Origin: an uncultured bacterium
GTDB taxonomy: Bacteria; Verrucomicrobiota; Lentisphaeria; Victivallales; UBA1829
NCBI GenBank assembly: GCA_949297765.1
Contig: CASFTV010000001.1
Location: 310,001 to 374,000 of the forward strand
DNA: 64,000 nt
Direction of reading: 5' to 3'
Both the position numbers and the translations under genes were made by a program. The notes below the pieces were generated by a model. The model was not told the DNA's origin, searched no databases, and worked only from the letters and a program-made list of their open reading frames with translations. Positions 45,179 to 55,525 of this stretch are shown here, in pieces. The first letter of the stretch is position 1. Every line of letters starts with the position of its first letter.

Positions 45179-47032
45179 ATGAAGACACGGATTTTTTTAC
45201 GGCGCCGGGAGCGCGGACAGGTTCTGATACTTGCGCTGATTGCGCTGCTGATCCTCACCCTTGCCATTTTTCTGCTTCTGGACGTATCCAATGTCATCCG
45301 GGCCAAAGTGAAGGCGCAGAACGCGGTGGACGCCGCCGCGCTCACCGGAGCTAACTGGCAACGGCATACACTGAATCTGCTTGGAGAGCTGAATCTGGTC
45401 AAGGCGACCACCGTCCTGATTTCCGATTCGATGTTCGGCACGACCGCCCAGCAAGGACCGGATTCATTTCTTCAGGTCGAAAACGAGGAAGACGCCATCC
45501 AGAAGCGCGCCACGCAGATGGAGTCGTTGAGGGAAGCCTCCGACACGCTCTCTCAGATGCAGCAGAGGGCGCTGTTCATTGTTCCGCTGATCGGGTTCGG
45601 CGCCGCCCAGCAGACCGCAAAAAACAACGGGATCAATTACAACGAATCCTACGGAGACGCCGTCCGCCAGCAGATGCTCTATGTGGACAATCCGAGCAAC
45701 GTGAACCGGCAGAATATCTTCGCGCAGTATATGACGCCGGACTACATCCGGAAGAACATGTTCGGCTACAACTGGAAAAATCCCTATCTTGCCACGCTGG
45801 ACACGATCCTTCAGGGCGACGGCGACATCTCCAAAGGGATCGCCGTTCTTCCGAACGCTCAGCTTCTCGGCTCGCCGCGTGTAAAGACCTATCCGCCCAC
45901 CACCAACGATTTCGCGGGCTATCTTCAGTCCCGCTACATCTACGACGCCATCCAGTCGAACTACTGGTGCTGGCTCCGGGAACTGATCCGCATGAACTTC
46001 AGCCAGACAAACTGGTGGGGCAATCTGGTGACAGACGAGGATTCCACTTTCCGCCAGGAAAGCGAATATCTTCCGGTCTGTGTGGAGATCAAGGCTGCGC
46101 AGTCCGGCACCTGGAACACTTTGAAGGGCAGCACCCTGCTCGACGACCAGCTCAAGGAAGTCGATTACAATGCGGACAAACTCATGAATCATTACGATCT
46201 TTACGATCCGGCGTTCAACGAGAAAGGGGAAATCATTCCTTCGCAGGATACGGACCGCAAACTGAATCCGCTTCCTGTGCTCGACTGGGCGTATTACGGC
46301 TGGAAATGGAGAGCGTACGACACAACGCAGACCGCCCTCTGGGAGGATTATCTTGCTTCGCCGTTCAAACAGCAGGCGCTCTACTATTCCGGAGCGGTGT
46401 CGCGGATGGATGTGGAGGCGGAGACGGTCACGGTCACGGGGACCCTCGGCGTCAAAGGCGACCGGGACAACCGTCTCGGCGACATTTTCCGGGACAGCTA
46501 CCTGCCTCAGAGTTCGGAAGATTCCAATGCGTTTCTCCAGACCTCCTCCGGCGAAAACCGTCTGGATGCCGCGCAGACCCGTCTTCAGAACAACGCTCCG
46601 CACATCTATGCCTACGCCGTGGCGAAGCCCTTCGGCTCGCTTTCGATCGACAACGAACTTCAGCCTCCGCATCTTTCCGGCATAGTCCTTCCGGTTTTCA
46701 CGAACAGTGCGATCATCCCGACCTCGCTGGAGGATCCGGGCCGGAATCCTCTTGCGGACTATCTCTGGTTTGAATTTCTCGTGGAGTATCTTCCGACGCT
46801 CGGGACGGTCGGTTCACTGGACGAAATTCCCCAGGCGATGCAGAATAAGTACAGTTTCTACCACTCCATGCTCAAACGGCTCAGCGATCCGGACTGGAGA
46901 ACGCAGGGGATCACCTGGCTGGAAACCCCGCTCTGGGAACCGGACCCGGAAAAACCCGATGAGAAAATCCCCACCAATGAAGACAACTGCAATCCGCCCG
47001 GAAGCGTTCACTATCCGCCGGTCCTGCATTGA
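45179..47032 (+). CDS. TadG-like protein
   Basis: 617 residues from ATG 45179, four bases after the TadE-like stop. The N-terminus has the Tad putative domain: RRERGQVLILALIALLILT, then LDVSNVIRAKVKAQNAVDAAALTGANW, which is the common TadG/DUF2134 opening. The remaining 550 residues are exported, rich in aromatic residues and without a recognised domain. TadG-like proteins are thought to anchor or regulate Flp pili. It is longer than typical TadG and may carry a species-specific surface domain. Confidence 0.72.
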   Translation: MKTRIFLRRRERGQVLILALIALLILTLAIFLLLDVSNVIRAKVKAQNAVDAAALTGANWQRHTLNLLGELNLVKATTVLISDSMFGTTAQQGPDSFLQVENEEDAIQKRATQMESLREASDTLSQMQQRALFIVPLIGFGAAQQTAKNNGINYNESYGDAVRQQMLYVDNPSNVNRQNIFAQYMTPDYIRKNMFGYNWKNPYLATLDTILQGDGDISKGIAVLPNAQLLGSPRVKTYPPTTNDFAGYLQSRYIYDAIQSNYWCWLRELIRMNFSQTNWWGNLVTDEDSTFRQESEYLPVCVEIKAAQSGTWNTLKGSTLLDDQLKEVDYNADKLMNHYDLYDPAFNEKGEIIPSQDTDRKLNPLPVLDWAYYGWKWRAYDTTQTALWEDYLASPFKQQALYYSGAVSRMDVEAETVTVTGTLGVKGDRDNRLGDIFRDSYLPQSSEDSNAFLQTSSGENRLDAAQTRLQNNAPHIYAYAVAKPFGSLSIDNELQPPHLSGIVLPVFTNSAIIPTSLEDPGRNPLADYLWFEFLVEYLPTLGTVGSLDEIPQAMQNKYSFYHSMLKRLSDPDWRTQGITWLETPLWEPDPEKPDEKIPTNEDNCNPPGSVHYPPVLH

Positions 47033-47052
47033 CAAAGGGAGAAAAGGCGTCC

Positions 47053-48297
47053 ATGAAAGATTTCAAATCCATTCACTGGTTTCTGAACGAACTTCCCCGT
47101 CTTCAGAGCGAAGGAGTTCTGGAGGAAGCCGCCGCCCGGAAACTGCAGGACTATTACCGGAAAGAGCTGGAATCCACCTCCGTCCGCAGTCTTCTGTTCA
47201 TGATACTGGGATTTCTCGGAGCCTTTCTGATTGCCGGAGGCGTGATTCTTCTCACCGCCCACAACTGGGATATGCTTCCGAAAACCGGCAGAATCGTTCT
47301 CACGTTCACACCGTTCGTTCTGACGGCGGGGTTCGCCTGTTTCACTCTGCTCCGCCGGAAAACACGGATCTGGACCGAATGCGCAGCCCTGCTGTTCACG
47401 GCAGGAATCATGACACTGAATGCGCTGATCTCCCAGATCTACCATATTGACGGAACCATCTTTGATTTCCTGACATTGAATCTGTTGTTTGCTCTGGCGC
47501 TGATGTATCTGCTGGACAGCCGGGTTCTCTCTCTCCTCATCACCATCGCGCTGATCGTTTTCTCCGTTTCGAACGAAGGGGGCGGAGGACGGGAGTATCT
47601 TCCCCTGCTCTATACCGTTTTCTGGATTCCCTTTGCCGTGCATCATCTCCGGCGGAATTCCATGCTGACCCGCTATGCGGCAATCGCCGCCGCCATTGCG
47701 CTGCTCTGTTCGCGGGATGGGAATGCCGGCGTTCTGTTTCCGCTCGCCGCGGCGTTCTTCTTCTGCGGAGGACTGAATCTCCGGCGGACCGGGAAAACCG
47801 CATGGTTCCGCGATCCGTGGATTCAGACGGCGTTTGCCGGAACGACCATTTACCTTCTGATTCTGAGCAATTCAAACACGTTTCTGCGTTCGTTTCAGTG
47901 GAACGGAACGACCATGATTCTCTGCATACTGTTCGGAGCGGCGCTGATTTCCCAGATTTGCCGTTCTCCGGATGCGCTGAATCTGATGCAGGCATTTTTT
48001 GCCGCTCTTCCGTTTTTCCTGCTCCCGCTGGGACCGGAGATCCACCGGTTTGCCGGAACAGCCTTTCTTCTCCTCTCCGGGATTCTTTTTCTGATTGACG
48101 GATTCCGCAAATCGGACCTGCTTCTGCTGAATTTCGGACAGCTTCAGCTGTACGGGCTTCTGATCGTCCATTTTCTGGACAGCCGTTACAGCATTCTTGT
48201 CCGTTCGCTGGTTTTTCTCGGAGCCGGAGCCGTCTTTCTGGTTTTGAATTACGGGCTTGCGCACCATTTCCGGCGGAAAGGAGGGGTGCTTCGATGA
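47053..48297 (+). CDS. DUF2157 multi-pass membrane protein
   Basis: 414 residues. ATG 47053 is preferred, with gggagaaaagg upstream. A TTG codon eight codons earlier overlaps the TadG stop. A soluble N-terminal helix region (WFLNELPRLQSEGVLEEAAARKL) is followed by about 12 membrane helices, the first with GVILLTAHNWDMLPKT, typical of DUF2157. Family function is unknown. It ends with an ATGA overlap to a GDYXXLXY-type gene, a known pairing. Confidence 0.8.
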   Translation: MKDFKSIHWFLNELPRLQSEGVLEEAAARKLQDYYRKELESTSVRSLLFMILGFLGAFLIAGGVILLTAHNWDMLPKTGRIVLTFTPFVLTAGFACFTLLRRKTRIWTECAALLFTAGIMTLNALISQIYHIDGTIFDFLTLNLLFALALMYLLDSRVLSLLITIALIVFSVSNEGGGGREYLPLLYTVFWIPFAVHHLRRNSMLTRYAAIAAAIALLCSRDGNAGVLFPLAAAFFFCGGLNLRRTGKTAWFRDPWIQTAFAGTTIYLLILSNSNTFLRSFQWNGTTMILCILFGAALISQICRSPDALNLMQAFFAALPFFLLPLGPEIHRFAGTAFLLLSGILFLIDGFRKSDLLLLNFGQLQLYGLLIVHFLDSRYSILVRSLVFLGAGAVFLVLNYGLAHHFRRKGGVLR

Positions 48298-48866
48298 AAC
48301 GAACCATTCCGTGGCGGCTTCTGTGCTTTTTCATCATTTTTACGGCGGCACTGTGGTATCCGGTCCGGAAGATCCGGGAGTATGAGTTTCCCGCCGTTCC
48401 GCCGGAGGAGTTCCGCTTCCGGGTGACGGGAGTCGATCCGAACGATCTCTTCCGCGGACGCTATATCGTTCTGCACATTCCCGTTCCGGAACTGACGACG
48501 ACCGATCTCAATGCCGCGGGCTACCGCTTCATCGTCCTGGAACGCGATCCGGAGGGGTTTGCAAAACCGACGGTTCTGCTGCGTCAGATTGATCCGGAAC
48601 GATCCTGCCTGCGCATCCGTTATTCCGGTGTCCGGAGGGACTGGAAGGGAAATCGGCCGCTGAATACCGGACGCCATATTTTTCATTTTCCGTTCACCCG
48701 GTTCTATCTCAACGAGGAAATCGCTCCGGTGGCGGAACGTCTTCTGAACAAGGCGAAACGGGCGGAGCTTGCGGTTCTGGTCTATCCGAACGGCAACTAT
48801 GCGGTCCGGGAGCTGTACCTCGACGGAGTCCCCGTCCGGGAGGCCGTCCGGCGGGCGCGGAATTGA
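48294..48866 (+). CDS. GDYXXLXY-like membrane-anchored protein
   Basis: 190 residues. One N-terminal membrane helix (WRLLCFFIIFTAALWYPV) is followed by a periplasmic domain whose signature is DLFRGRYIVLHI, the counterpart of the GDYxxLxY motif. Members of this family commonly follow DUF2157 or DUF4401 proteins, as here. Function unknown, possibly assembly with its partner in the inner membrane. Confidence 0.75.
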   Translation: MKRTIPWRLLCFFIIFTAALWYPVRKIREYEFPAVPPEEFRFRVTGVDPNDLFRGRYIVLHIPVPELTTTDLNAAGYRFIVLERDPEGFAKPTVLLRQIDPERSCLRIRYSGVRRDWKGNRPLNTGRHIFHFPFTRFYLNEEIAPVAERLLNKAKRAELAVLVYPNGNYAVRELYLDGVPVREAVRRARN

Positions 48867-48924
48867 ATCCGCCCCACCCCCGCGGAGAGGACCGCTCTTT
48901 CCCGCCGGGAAACGCCGGAGACTC

Positions 48925-48952
48925 TTGAAAAATACGCAAATCATGCTACCTT
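48925..48952 (+). promoter_or_regulatory. candidate promoter of the ribF operon
   Basis: TTGAAA (48925-48930), 16-base spacer, TACCTT (48947-48952). Confidence 0.5.
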
Positions 48953-48984
48953 ACCTGTCTGAAAAGAACAGGAATCAATGCACA

Positions 48985-49950
48985 ATGAATCGAAACCGAA
49001 TCATCCGGACGGAGAGCCTGAAATCGCTGAGCCGTTACGGGATCAATAAAGCGGCGGCAGCCATCGGCGTGTTCGACGGCGTGCACCGCGGGCATCAGAA
49101 GGTCCTGAAGACGCTTCTTGAAATTGCAGAACGATCAAATGCAGTTCCGGTCGCGGTCACGTTCACACCGCATCCGCGTTCGGTTCTGAGGCCTGAAGCG
49201 TCCCCTCCCCTTCTGTTTCCGGAGGAGGAGAAGATCCGTCTTCTCCACAGCTGCGGAGCGCAGGCCGTGGTGACGATCCCTTTTACGAGGGAATTCGCGG
49301 CGCTTACTCCGGACGATTTTCTGGATCAATGCCTGCATTCCGGGACGGTCCGTCTGACCGGAGTCTGCGTCGGGAAATCGTGGCGCTTCGGTGCGGAGGC
49401 CGCGGGATCCGCCGTCGATCTCGAACGCCGGGCGCATCAGGATCATTTTATTTTTCAGCCGGTCGACGAGGTCCGCTACGGTTCACTTGTGGTCAGCAGC
49501 ACCGAAATCCGGAAAGCGGTCGCAAACGGGAATCTTGCCGAAGCGGAGGCGATGCTCGGACGGCCCTACGCTCTGTTCGGTTCCGTTGAACACGGAATGG
49601 GACTCGCAGGGAAACTGCTCGGAGCTCCCACGGCCAATCTTCATCTGGAGGCGGGCGTGCTGCCTCCGTTCGGCGTTTACGCGGTCTACGCGGGGCCGGA
49701 GGACGGAACCGGACGCGATCCGGGCATCGTCAACATCGGCATTGCCCCCACCGTCCGGAAGGAGGAGCACCCGCAGCCGAAGGTGGAGGTTCATATTTTC
49801 CGCAAATCGCTGGATCTTTACGGGAAGCGCCTTGCCGTCGATCTGATTGCGCGCGTCCGTCCGGAGCAGCGGTTTGATTCCCTTGATGCACTCCGATCTC
49901 AAATTCAAAGCGACATAGCCGCAGCCGCCGGGCTGCTGAAAGGACACTGA
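48985..49950 (+). CDS. ribF: bifunctional riboflavin kinase / FAD synthetase
   Basis: 321 residues from ATG 48985, the start that gives a normal RibF N-terminus. The FAD synthetase half (1-180) has GVFDGVHRGHQKVL and VTFTPHPRSVL, nucleotidyl-transfer blocks. The riboflavin kinase half (185-315) has GLAGKLLGAPTANLHLE, PPFGVYAVYA and VNIGIAPTV. It converts riboflavin to FMN and FAD. It probably heads an operon with the HTH-coiled-coil gene, queD and the Sua5 gene. Confidence 0.95.
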   Translation: MNRNRIIRTESLKSLSRYGINKAAAAIGVFDGVHRGHQKVLKTLLEIAERSNAVPVAVTFTPHPRSVLRPEASPPLLFPEEEKIRLLHSCGAQAVVTIPFTREFAALTPDDFLDQCLHSGTVRLTGVCVGKSWRFGAEAAGSAVDLERRAHQDHFIFQPVDEVRYGSLVVSSTEIRKAVANGNLAEAEAMLGRPYALFGSVEHGMGLAGKLLGAPTANLHLEAGVLPPFGVYAVYAGPEDGTGRDPGIVNIGIAPTVRKEEHPQPKVEVHIFRKSLDLYGKRLAVDLIARVRPEQRFDSLDALRSQIQSDIAAAAGLLKGH

Positions 49951-49953
49951 TCC

Positions 49954-50853
49954 ATGGAAGAAAAAACCTATACGGTCATCGAACTTGCCGAATCCCTGGC
50001 AGTTGCCAGAACCACCGTCAACGACTGGCTCGCCCGCTATACCCAGTACATCGACTTCAAGATGGTCGGCCGGCGCCGGGTCTACACGGAATCGGCGCTC
50101 GCGGTCCTGAAAGAGATTTCCGAACTGCGCAACCGGGGGCTTTCCGGAAATGATATTGAATCGGAACTGGCCAAGACCCATCCGGTCCGTCCGGAACCGG
50201 CCGATGCGGCGGAAACGGCAAAAACACCGGCGGAAACGACAAAAAAATCCTCCACTCAGCCTCCGGCGGAGGAGTTCGCCCTGATTGCAAAACAGCAGTC
50301 CGACGAGCTCGGCAGAATCATCGCGGAAAGTTTCCGGGATATGGCGGAACGCATGCACACGCTCGAACACAAGGCGAACCGTGCGGAGCGGAAGGTGTCG
50401 TTCGGCTACGCTCTTCTGTTTCTCCTGCTGGCGGTCCTTGTGGTGCTTTCGGCGTTCTTATTTCTCCGCCAGAGCCGTGCGGAGAAGCAGAACCGGTCTG
50501 CGGATGATCTTCAGAGGACCGCGATTCAGGCGGTGGATGACAAGGCGGTCCGTCTTTCCGGATCGGCGGATGAACTCAAACGCGGAATCCGTGAACTCAA
50601 GCAGGGGCTTTCCGTTCAGCAGAAAGAGTTCGATCGCGCGCTTTCCGAAATGAAATCCGCACGGGAAAAGGAGATTGCGGAACTCAAGGAACGCTTTGCC
50701 GCGGAGCAGAAAGCCCGCCTGGAGCAGATGGAGAAACTCGCCGGAGAAAAAGACCGCGAAATCTCCGATCTGAAGGAAAAAGAAGCCGCCTCTCTCCGGA
50801 AAATCCGGGAACTGGAACAGAAACTTGAAGAACAGAAAAAACAACTCAAATAA
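49954..50853 (+). CDS. membrane-anchored MerR-like HTH protein with long coiled coil
   Basis: 299 residues in three parts. Residues 1-60 form a MerR-type winged helix: YTVIELAESLAVARTTVNDW, then VGRRRVYTESALAVLKEI. A linker of about 85 residues (proline and threonine-rich at 70-95) follows. One membrane helix (FGYALLFLLLAVLVVLSAFL) sits near 150-170. Residues 175-299 are an uninterrupted coiled coil (ELKQGLSVQQKEFDRAL, KEIAELKERFAAEQKARLEQ). The layout is like a chromosome-anchoring protein such as RacA of Bacillus, where a MerR-type HTH is coupled to a coiled coil, but with an added membrane segment. DNA binding with membrane attachment is inferred; no partner is known. Confidence 0.65.
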   Translation: MEEKTYTVIELAESLAVARTTVNDWLARYTQYIDFKMVGRRRVYTESALAVLKEISELRNRGLSGNDIESELAKTHPVRPEPADAAETAKTPAETTKKSSTQPPAEEFALIAKQQSDELGRIIAESFRDMAERMHTLEHKANRAERKVSFGYALLFLLLAVLVVLSAFLFLRQSRAEKQNRSADDLQRTAIQAVDDKAVRLSGSADELKRGIRELKQGLSVQQKEFDRALSEMKSAREKEIAELKERFAAEQKARLEQMEKLAGEKDREISDLKEKEAASLRKIRELEQKLEEQKKQLK

Positions 50854-50869
50854 AGAAAGCGAGAAAAGA

Positions 50870-51241
50870 ATGTTTGAACTGGATGTCACGCGGGAATTCT
50901 CCTCTGCGCACTCACTGAAGGGATATTGCGGGAACTGCTCCGAAAAGCACGGACACAACTGGAGCGTACAGGTTTTCATCCGCTCCCGCCGTCTGGACGA
51001 AATCGGAATTGCCGTGGATTTCAAGGCGCTGAAACGTGAACTCGACGCCATTCTCCTGGAGCTCGATCACAAGGATCTCAATCAGATTCCTCCGTTCGAC
51101 ACGCTCAATCCGACCAGCGAAAACATCGCCATGCACATTTACAAGGTCCTGAGTTCGAAACTGGATGACGGCAACGTGAAAGTATACCGGGTGCGCGTCG
51201 GCGAAAACCACACCTCCGGAGCCAGCTATTTCGAGGAGTGA
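50870..51241 (+). CDS. queD: 6-carboxytetrahydropterin synthase
   Basis: 123 residues, the standard QueD size. It makes 6-carboxytetrahydropterin from dihydroneopterin triphosphate on the way to queuosine and 7-deazaguanine. The zinc ligands are in FSSAHSLKGY and HGHNW, and the catalytic Cys is in YCGNCSEKHGHNW. ELDHKDLNQI and SENIAMHIYK are family blocks. The start is ATG 50870 with gagaaaag upstream. It follows the coiled-coil gene by 16 bases. Confidence 0.94.
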   Translation: MFELDVTREFSSAHSLKGYCGNCSEKHGHNWSVQVFIRSRRLDEIGIAVDFKALKRELDAILLELDHKDLNQIPPFDTLNPTSENIAMHIYKVLSSKLDDGNVKVYRVRVGENHTSGASYFEE

Positions 51242-51244
51242 CTC

Positions 51245-51823
51245 ATGGCGGATCTTGAAAAAGCGCTGAAAACCCTGAGCCGCCCGGGAACCGTTCTGCT
51301 GGTCCCGACGGAGACCGTCTACGGTCTTGTCTGCGACTGGTCGGACCCGTCCGCCCGCGACAGGATCTACACGATGAAACACCGTTCGGAAAACAAACCT
51401 CTCGCAGCATTTCTTCCATCGGCAGCCTGTGCGGAAACACTCTGCGGCCGTCCGCTTCCGGACGCTGCGCGCCGTCTTGCGGAAGCGCTGATGCCGGGAC
51501 CCGTCACGTTGATCGTTCCCGATCGGAACAACTCCACTTTCGGATTCCGCATTCCGGATCATCCCCTGATTCTGGCGCTGCTGGCCGCATACGGGAAACC
51601 GCTGGCATCGACCAGCGCAAACCGCTCCGGAGAACCGGCCGCCCTGAATGTGCCCGACGCCTGCGCAAATCTTGCCGAACAGCCGGACTGCATTCTTGAC
51701 GAAGGCCCCCTCCCCGGCAATTCCAGAGCTTCGACCGTGATTCTCGTCGCGGCGGACAATTCCTGGAAAATTCTGCGGGAAGGCCCGGTTTCCGAAGAGG
51801 AGATCCGCCGGATTCTTTCCTGA
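51245..51823 (+). CDS. Sua5/YciO/YrdC family (threonylcarbamoyl-AMP synthase)
   Basis: 192 residues. The opening LLVPTETVYGLVCD and IYTMKHRSENKPLAAFL match the L-threonylcarbamoyladenylate synthase fold used for t6A37 in tRNA. PLASTSANRSGEPA is the phosphate-binding block. The short form resembles TsaC/YrdC. It starts three bases after the queD stop and ends the ribF operon. trmO, which methylates t6A, is elsewhere in the window (61437-62216). Confidence 0.9.
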   Translation: MADLEKALKTLSRPGTVLLVPTETVYGLVCDWSDPSARDRIYTMKHRSENKPLAAFLPSAACAETLCGRPLPDAARRLAEALMPGPVTLIVPDRNNSTFGFRIPDHPLILALLAAYGKPLASTSANRSGEPAALNVPDACANLAEQPDCILDEGPLPGNSRASTVILVAADNSWKILREGPVSEEEIRRILS

Positions 51824-51886
51824 ACGTCTCCGCCGGAATTTTTCAACCGTTTTCCGTTTTTCTGAAGGAGTGCGGCGGACGGCGAG

Positions 51887-54800
51887 TCATCCGCCGATCA
51901 GTTTGCGCATGGTTTCCGGATCAAATCCGCGGCGGGCCGCATAGGCTTTCAGCTGGTCGTCCCCCACCTTCCCGACGGTGAAATACCGCGCTTCCGGATT
52001 CGCCAGGACCAGGGCGCAGACCGATGCCTGCGGGACCATCATAAAAGAATCGGTCAACCGCGTTCCGGTCGCGTTTTCCGCATCCAGACAGCGGAAAATC
52101 TCCCGTTTCAGCGAATGGTCCGGAAGAGTCGGATATCCCGGCGCGGGCCGGATTCCGGAAAGACCTTCGCGTTCCAGAGTTTCTTTTGTTTCGAATCCCC
52201 AGAGATCCCGGGCCATCCGGGAATGAAGCTCCTCCGCGGCGGCCTCGGCAAGACGTGTCGCGGCGGTTTTCAGCAGAAGGGCGGAATAATCATCCCCTTT
52301 TGCGTGCAGCGTCTCCGCGGCTTCCTCCGCGCCGAATACCGACAGGACAAACATTCCGATCCAGTCCCCCTCCTCCGCAACATAATCCGCAAGAGCGAGC
52401 TTTTCCGATTCCGCGTTCTGCTGGCGCAGGGACGGGAAATCCGCGCCGCCTGCGGAAATGGATTCCCGATCCGCCGAAGCGGGAAAAACTCCGCAGACGC
52501 ACTCCGCCTGGAGCGGATGCTCCTTCAGAAGTTTTCTGGCTTCCGCGATCAGTTCTTTTGCTCCGCCGCTCCGGATCGGGGTGTTCCAGGCTCGGGCAAA
52601 TCCATCCCAGTCGATCCGGCTTTCAAGCTCATCCGAAAGAAGGGTCATGCGGTGAATGCCCGGATATTTCGGAGCAGGAGCCGGTGTTCCACGCTTCACG
52701 GCGGCCGCGCATGCTTCGGCAATCGGCAGAAGATGCTCGCGCTCCTCTTTGTGCTGAACGGAATTTCTCAGTGCGGCATACTCCTCCCGGAGGGATGCTT
52801 CAAAGGCGTCGCGTTTTTCCGGATTCATCAGAGCCGCCACGACCGGTACGGTGGCCGATGCGTCGCGGGTATGTACCACCGGACCGGAATAGGCCGGCTG
52901 AATCTTGATCGCCGTATGGGTCCGGGAGGTCGCCGCGCCACCGATCAGGACAGGAATCCGGATGCCGCGCCGCTCCAGTTCCTCCACGACATGAACCATC
53001 TCCTGCAGCGACGGCGTAATCAGGCCGCTGAGGCCGAGAAGATCCGCCCTGTTCTCCACGACCGCGTCAACGATCGTCTTTGCCGGAACCATCACACCGA
53101 GATCAATCACGGTGCAGTTGTTGCACTGAAGCACCACGGAGACAATGTTTTTTCCGATGTCATGCACATCCCCCTTGACCGTTGCAATGACCACTTTGCA
53201 GGAGGAATCTTTTCCGCCGCTCCGGCGGTAGGCTTCGATCGCCGGCATCAGCTCCGCGACCGAGCGCTTCATCACGCGCGCGCTTTTCACCACCTGCGGC
53301 AGGAACATGCGTCCGGAAGAAAAGAGTTCGCCGACGCGTCCCATGCCGTCCATCAGCGGACCTTCGACAACATCCATCGGAGTCGGATAGCTTCTCAGAG
53401 CCTCCGCCATATCCTCCGTCACATAGGAATCATCGCCCTTGACGAGGGAGCGGATAATGCGTTCAGGAAGCGGCTCCGAGCGCCAGAGGTCAACCGTTTC
53501 CGTCTTTCTGTTTTCGCTCCGGATCCCGGATGCGATCTCCAGCAGTTTCTCCGCCGCGGAAGGATCGGTGTTCAGCACCACCGCTTCCGCCGCCGCCCGC
53601 AGCGCGGGATCCAGATCCTCATAGACGCCGAGCTGTGCCGCGTTGACAATTCCCATCGTCATTCCGGCTTCGATCGCATGCTTGAGGAAAACCGTATGAA
53701 TCGCCTCCCGGACCGTATCGTTGCCACGGAAGGAGAAGGAGACGTTGCTGACCCCTCCGCTGATTCCGCAGAGCGGCATGTTCCTGTGAAGATAGCGGAC
53801 CGCTTCAATGAAGTCGAGCGCATAGGAATCGTGTTCCTTCATTCCGGTGGCAATGGCGAAGATATTGGGATCGAACACGATATCCTCGGGAGGGATTCCC
53901 GCTTTCTGTGTAAGAAGTTCATAGGAGCGGCGGCAGACCCGGATGCGGCGTTCCGGCGTATCCGCCTGTCCCTGTTCATCGAACGCCATCACAAGGACGG
54001 CGGCGCCCAGTGCGCGGATCTCGCGGGCCTTCTCCAGGAATGCCTCCTCCCCCTCCTTCAGGCTGATGGAATTGACAATGCTTTTGCCCTGAATGCAGCG
54101 GAGAGCAGTTTTCACGACTTCCCAGTTGGAGGAATCGACCATGATCGGAACGCGGGCGATCTCGGGCTCGGAAGCCAGATACAGCAGAAAATGCTTCATG
54201 GATTCGACGGAATCAATCATCGCATCGTCCATATTCACGTCGATGATGGAGGCTCCGTTTTCAATCTGATGCAGAGCGACCTCCATGGCGGCATGAAAGT
54301 CGTTCGCCCGGATCAGATTCAGGAATTTGCGCGATCCCGCCACATTGGTCCGCTCGCCGACATTGATGAAATTTCTGTCCGGAGATGCGACAAACGGATC
54401 CAGTCCGGAAAGCCGCAGGAAAGGCCGGACCTCCGCCGGCGTGCGCGGAGCGATCCCCTCCACCGCCCGGGCGATCGCGGCAATGTGCGCCGGCGTGGTG
54501 CCGCAGCATCCGCCGACAATATTGAGCAGTCCCTCTTCCGCAAACGAGCGGATCACCTTTGCCATCTGCTCCGGAGTCTGTTCGTAGGCGCCGAAGCTGT
54601 TCGGGAGCCCCGCGTTCGGATGGGCGCTCACCAGACAGGGCGCCTTTGCCGCGAGTTCCGCCAGATGCGGATGCATCTCCTCCGCACCGAGCGCGCAGTT
54701 GAACCCGACACTCAGAAGTTCTTCGGCGTGGAGAACGGAAATCAGGAACGCTTCCGCGGATTGTCCCGCGAGCATGCGTCCGCTGGCGTCGCTGAGCGTT

Positions 54801-55438
54801 GCCGAGAGCATCAGCGGAATCCGCACGTTTCTGGTCCGCATGGCGTTCCGGATCGCATAGATGGCGGCCTTGGCATTGAGAGTGTCGAAAATGGTTTCCA
54901 CCAGCAGAAGATCAACCCCTCCGTCGATCAGGGCTTCCGCCTGCACCTGATAGGTTTCCACGAGCTCATCGAAGGAGATATTGCGTGCGGCGGGATCCTC
55001 CACCGAAGGGGAGATGGAACAGGTCCGTCCGGTCGGCCCCATGCTTCCCGCGACAAACCGGGGACGGTCCGGAGTCCGGCGCGTCATCTCGTCCGCCGCC
55101 TCCCGCGCGACTTTCGCTCCGGCAAGAGCCAGATCGTAAACACGGTCTTCCAGACCGTAATCCGCCTGCGAGACGGCATTGGAATTGAAGGTGTTGGTCT
55201 CAATAATATCGGCTCCGGCCTCCAGATACGCCATGTGAACGCGTTTAACCGCATCGGGACGCGTGATGCAGAGAACATCGTTGTCCCCCGCCAGCGGACG
55301 GGGATGATTCGCGAAGATTCCGGTGTTGAAATCGGACTCCTTCAATCCTCCCGCCTGAAGCATTGTTCCCATTGCCCCGTCGAGGACCAGAATCCGTTTT
55401 TGAAGCTGCTGTTTCAAAAACTCGATTTTTTTTGACAT
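51887..55438 (-). CDS. metH: cobalamin-dependent methionine synthase
   Basis: 1183 residues. ATG 55438 lies six bases after aaggtg. An in-frame GTG three codons earlier is part of that ribosome-binding site. Domains in order: homocysteine-binding barrel (1-340, [11 protein letters not shown] and the zinc Cys pair [11 protein letters not shown]), pterin-binding barrel (350-620, [16 protein letters not shown]), cap and B12-binding domain (650-880, [16 protein letters not shown] with the cobalt-ligating His, and [10 protein letters not shown]), and the C-terminal SAM-reactivation domain. It methylates homocysteine from methyltetrahydrofolate. The leader is short, so no cobalamin riboswitch is seen. 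Confidence 0.97.
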   Translation of the reverse strand: MSKKIEFLKQQLQKRILVLDGAMGTMLQAGGLKESDFNTGIFANHPRPLAGDNDVLCITRPDAVKRVHMAYLEAGADIIETNTFNSNAVSQADYGLEDRVYDLALAGAKVAREAADEMTRRTPDRPRFVAGSMGPTGRTCSISPSVEDPAARNISFDELVETYQVQAEALIDGGVDLLLVETIFDTLNAKAAIYAIRNAMRTRNVRIPLMLSATLSDASGRMLAGQSAEAFLISVLHAEELLSVGFNCALGAEEMHPHLAELAAKAPCLVSAHPNAGLPNSFGAYEQTPEQMAKVIRSFAEEGLLNIVGGCCGTTPAHIAAIARAVEGIAPRTPAEVRPFLRLSGLDPFVASPDRNFINVGERTNVAGSRKFLNLIRANDFHAAMEVALHQIENGASIIDVNMDDAMIDSVESMKHFLLYLASEPEIARVPIMVDSSNWEVVKTALRCIQGKSIVNSISLKEGEEAFLEKAREIRALGAAVLVMAFDEQGQADTPERRIRVCRRSYELLTQKAGIPPEDIVFDPNIFAIATGMKEHDSYALDFIEAVRYLHRNMPLCGISGGVSNVSFSFRGNDTVREAIHTVFLKHAIEAGMTMGIVNAAQLGVYEDLDPALRAAAEAVVLNTDPSAAEKLLEIASGIRSENRKTETVDLWRSEPLPERIIRSLVKGDDSYVTEDMAEALRSYPTPMDVVEGPLMDGMGRVGELFSSGRMFLPQVVKSARVMKRSVAELMPAIEAYRRSGGKDSSCKVVIATVKGDVHDIGKNIVSVVLQCNNCTVIDLGVMVPAKTIVDAVVENRADLLGLSGLITPSLQEMVHVVEELERRGIRIPVLIGGAATSRTHTAIKIQPAYSGPVVHTRDASATVPVVAALMNPEKRDAFEASLREEYAALRNSVQHKEEREHLLPIAEACAAAVKRGTPAPAPKYPGIHRMTLLSDELESRIDWDGFARAWNTPIRSGGAKELIAEARKLLKEHPLQAECVCGVFPASADRESISAGGADFPSLRQQNAESEKLALADYVAEEGDWIGMFVLSVFGAEEAAETLHAKGDDYSALLLKTAATRLAEAAAEELHSRMARDLWGFETKETLEREGLSGIRPAPGYPTLPDHSLKREIFRCLDAENATGTRLTDSFMMVPQASVCALVLANPEARYFTVGKVGDDQLKAYAARRGFDPETMRKLIGG

Positions 55439-55455
55439 ATCCTTCACCTTTTTAT

Positions 55456-55484
55456 TTTAAAATTCGCGAAAGTGCTACTATATT
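55456..55484 (+). promoter_or_regulatory. promoter of the mutarotase gene
   Basis: TTTAAA (55456-55461), 17-base spacer, TATATT (55479-55484). Confidence 0.5.
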
Positions 55485-55525
55485 CCCGGGACGGCAATTT
55501 TTCAACCGGAGAAAGGAGTTTTTTT

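Noticed and set aside
52115-55435. 1106-codon open frame antisense to metH
   Set aside because: All metH domains are intact on the minus strand; the antisense frame is a codon-bias shadow.
55439-55525. possible cobalamin riboswitch before metH
   Set aside because: Only about 85 bases separate metH from the divergent mutarotase gene, too short for a cobalamin riboswitch plus promoters.
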